Assembly: GCA_902490055.1 (NCBI GenBank)
Contig: CABUCP010000151.1
Span: 1-7,418, forward strand
Reading direction: 5' to 3'
Length of the DNA stretch: 7,418 nt
Origin: an uncultured Klebsiella sp.
Lineage (GTDB): Bacteria; Pseudomonadota; Gammaproteobacteria; Enterobacterales; Enterobacteriaceae
The notes beneath the pieces were generated by a model. That model did not search any database and was not told where the DNA came from. It was given only the letters and a program-made list of their open reading frames with translations. Within the stretch, counting starts at the first letter, position 1. Each line of letters begins with the position of its first letter. Shown one piece after another: positions 6,328 through 7,418 of the stretch. Both the position numbers and the translations under genes were made by a program.

Positions 6328-7160
6328 TAGTGACCTACCACGCGTCGACCAAAGCGACTCTGCAAGGTGTTGATGGAGAATAGCAGCAGCAGCGAAGCCG
6401 CGAGGATCACCGAGGCAATCGCGCTCGCCGCCGGGTAATCAAATTCCTGCAAACGAATAAATATCATCAGCGAGGTTACTTCCGTTTTCCACGCGATGTT
6501 GCCGGCGATAAAAATGACCGCGCCGAATTCACCGAGGCTGCGGGTAAACGACAGCGCAATCCCCGCCAGCAGCGCCGGAGACAGCTCCGGCAGAACGACT
6601 TTGCGGAAACTTTGCAGACGCGTCGCGCCGAGAGTTTCCGCCGCTTCTTCATATTCCGGCCCTAACTCTTCCAGCACCGGCTGAACGGTACGAACGACAA
6701 ACGGGATGCTGGTAAAGGCCATCGCCACCGCAATACCAAGCCAGGTATAGGTTACTTTGATATCTAGCTTCGCCAGCCATTCGCCGTAAAAACCATTTAC
6801 CGAAAACAGCGAGGCCAGCGTCAGGCCGGCTACCGCCGTCGGCAGCGCAAACGGCAGGTCCATTAACGCATCCAGCAACGTGCGGCCAGGGAAACGATAG
6901 CGGGTCAGGATCCACGCCATCAGCAGGCCGAACACGCCGTTGAAAATCGACGCCACAAATGCCGACAGCAACGTGACTTTATAAGCTGCCACTACCTGCG
7001 GGTTGGTGATGACGTCCCAGTATTGCGCCCAGCTCATCTGCGCCAGCTGCATGACCAGCGCGCTGAGCGGCAGTAGTAAAATCAGGCACACAAACAGCAG
7101 ACTGGTGCCAAGGCTCAGGGTAAAGCCCGGCAGCACGCGCTTGGACGACACAGCAAACAT
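6327..7160 (-). CDS. cysT: Sulfate/thiosulfate ABC transporter permease subunit CysT (CysU)
   Basis: This is the second inner-membrane permease of the sulfate/thiosulfate importer, with 277 residues, as recalled for E. coli CysT (also called CysU). It is nearly identical from [20 protein letters not shown] to FGRRVVGH. Hydrophobic segments lie at about 14-40, 60-86, 100-120, 138-158, 193-218 and 243-264. The EAA loop for CysA contact is at about 171-192 (EEAAETLGATRLQSFRKVVL, then PE). The start ATG at 7160-7158 shares its A with the TAA of cysP, and its own TAA shares an A with the ATG of cysW, so the gene is coupled on both sides. CysT and CysW resemble each other in the EAA and [16 protein letters not shown] regions, as expected for duplicated permeases. 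Confidence 0.97.
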   Translation of the reverse strand: MFAVSSKRVLPGFTLSLGTSLLFVCLILLLPLSALVMQLAQMSWAQYWDVITNPQVVAAYKVTLLSAFVASIFNGVFGLLMAWILTRYRFPGRTLLDALMDLPFALPTAVAGLTLASLFSVNGFYGEWLAKLDIKVTYTWLGIAVAMAFTSIPFVVRTVQPVLEELGPEYEEAAETLGATRLQSFRKVVLPELSPALLAGIALSFTRSLGEFGAVIFIAGNIAWKTEVTSLMIFIRLQEFDYPAASAIASVILAASLLLLFSINTLQSRFGRRVVGH

Positions 7161-7418
7161 TACTTACGCCCCGCCGCCAGCAGTTTGTCGAGCTCGCCGC
7201 CGCTGGTGAAGTGGGTTTTCATCACTTCAGGCCAGGAGCCAAACTGGTCTTCCACGCGGAACAGTTCGGTCTGCGGGAATTTATCTTTCAGCGACGCCAT
7301 GACTTTCGGGTCGTTCACGCGGTAGTAGTAATCGGTGATGATGGTCTGCGCCTGCGGACTATAGAGATAGTTCAGGTAGGCTTTCGCCGCTTTTTCAGTA
7401 CCGTTGGCCTTAACGTTT
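7160..7418 (-). CDS. cysP: Periplasmic thiosulfate-binding protein CysP, C-terminal part, partial
   Basis: The window ends inside this gene. The visible 85 residues run from [14 protein letters not shown] to [13 protein letters not shown], with TAA at 7162-7160. This is the C-terminus I recognise for CysP, the periplasmic receptor that delivers thiosulfate (and sulfate) to CysTWA. Full-length E. coli CysP has about 338 residues, so roughly three quarters, including the signal peptide and most ligand residues, lies beyond the right edge. [18 protein letters not shown] and [12 protein letters not shown] are family hallmarks of solute-binding proteins in the sulfate group. As the first gene of cysPTWA, its CysB-controlled promoter should lie outside the window. 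Confidence 0.95.
   Translation of the reverse strand, partial: NVKANGTEKAAKAYLNYLYSPQAQTIITDYYYRVNDPKVMASLKDKFPQTELFRVEDQFGSWPEVMKTHFTSGGELDKLLAAGRK

Noticed and set aside
1..7418. Mobile element, CRISPR, phage or defence system
   Set aside because: I found no transposase, integrase, spaced repeat array or attachment-site duplication. All but two genes are recognisable core metabolism genes and base composition is even.

Overview
This is ordinary enterobacterial core chromosome, most like Klebsiella/Raoultella. That placement is an inference from protein similarity recalled from memory, high GC, a Klebsiella-style REP pair, and the order crr - small gene - pdxK - ptsJ - yfeJ-like - cysM. Salmonella and Citrobacter relatives share much of this order. 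I see no mobile element, CRISPR array, tRNA or rRNA. No gene-free stretch exceeds 100 bases, and no wholly new system is visible.

Layout. Bases 1-66 are the 3' end of crr (enzyme IIA-Glc, end of ptsHI-crr), closed by a strong hairpin terminator at 82-110. Facing it on the minus strand are pdxK (336-1202) and a small unrecognised gene (109-339) whose start codon overlaps the pdxK stop. On the plus strand, ptsJ (1285-2580) is followed after 17 bases by a class I glutamine amidotransferase like Salmonella YfeJ (2598-3314). The 82-base gap between pdxK and ptsJ holds two well-formed, overlapping sigma-70-type promoters facing each other, plus CATA/TATG repeats that fit a PtsJ operator.

From 3359 to the right edge the minus strand carries the sulfate/thiosulfate genes. 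In transcription order these are cysP (partial), cysT, cysW, cysA and cysM. The first four are coupled by 1-base TAATG overlaps and one 11-base overlap. cysM is set apart by 97 bases containing two REP-like hairpins, one of which ends in five Ts on the coding strand.

How the genes work together. PdxK phosphorylates B6 vitamers to make PLP, and PtsJ is a MocR-type repressor that senses PLP and controls pdxK. CysP-CysTWA imports sulfate and thiosulfate. CysM, itself a PLP enzyme, joins thiosulfate to O-acetylserine to make S-sulfocysteine. The least understood parts are the 76-residue protein coupled to pdxK and the orphan amidotransferase coupled to ptsJ.
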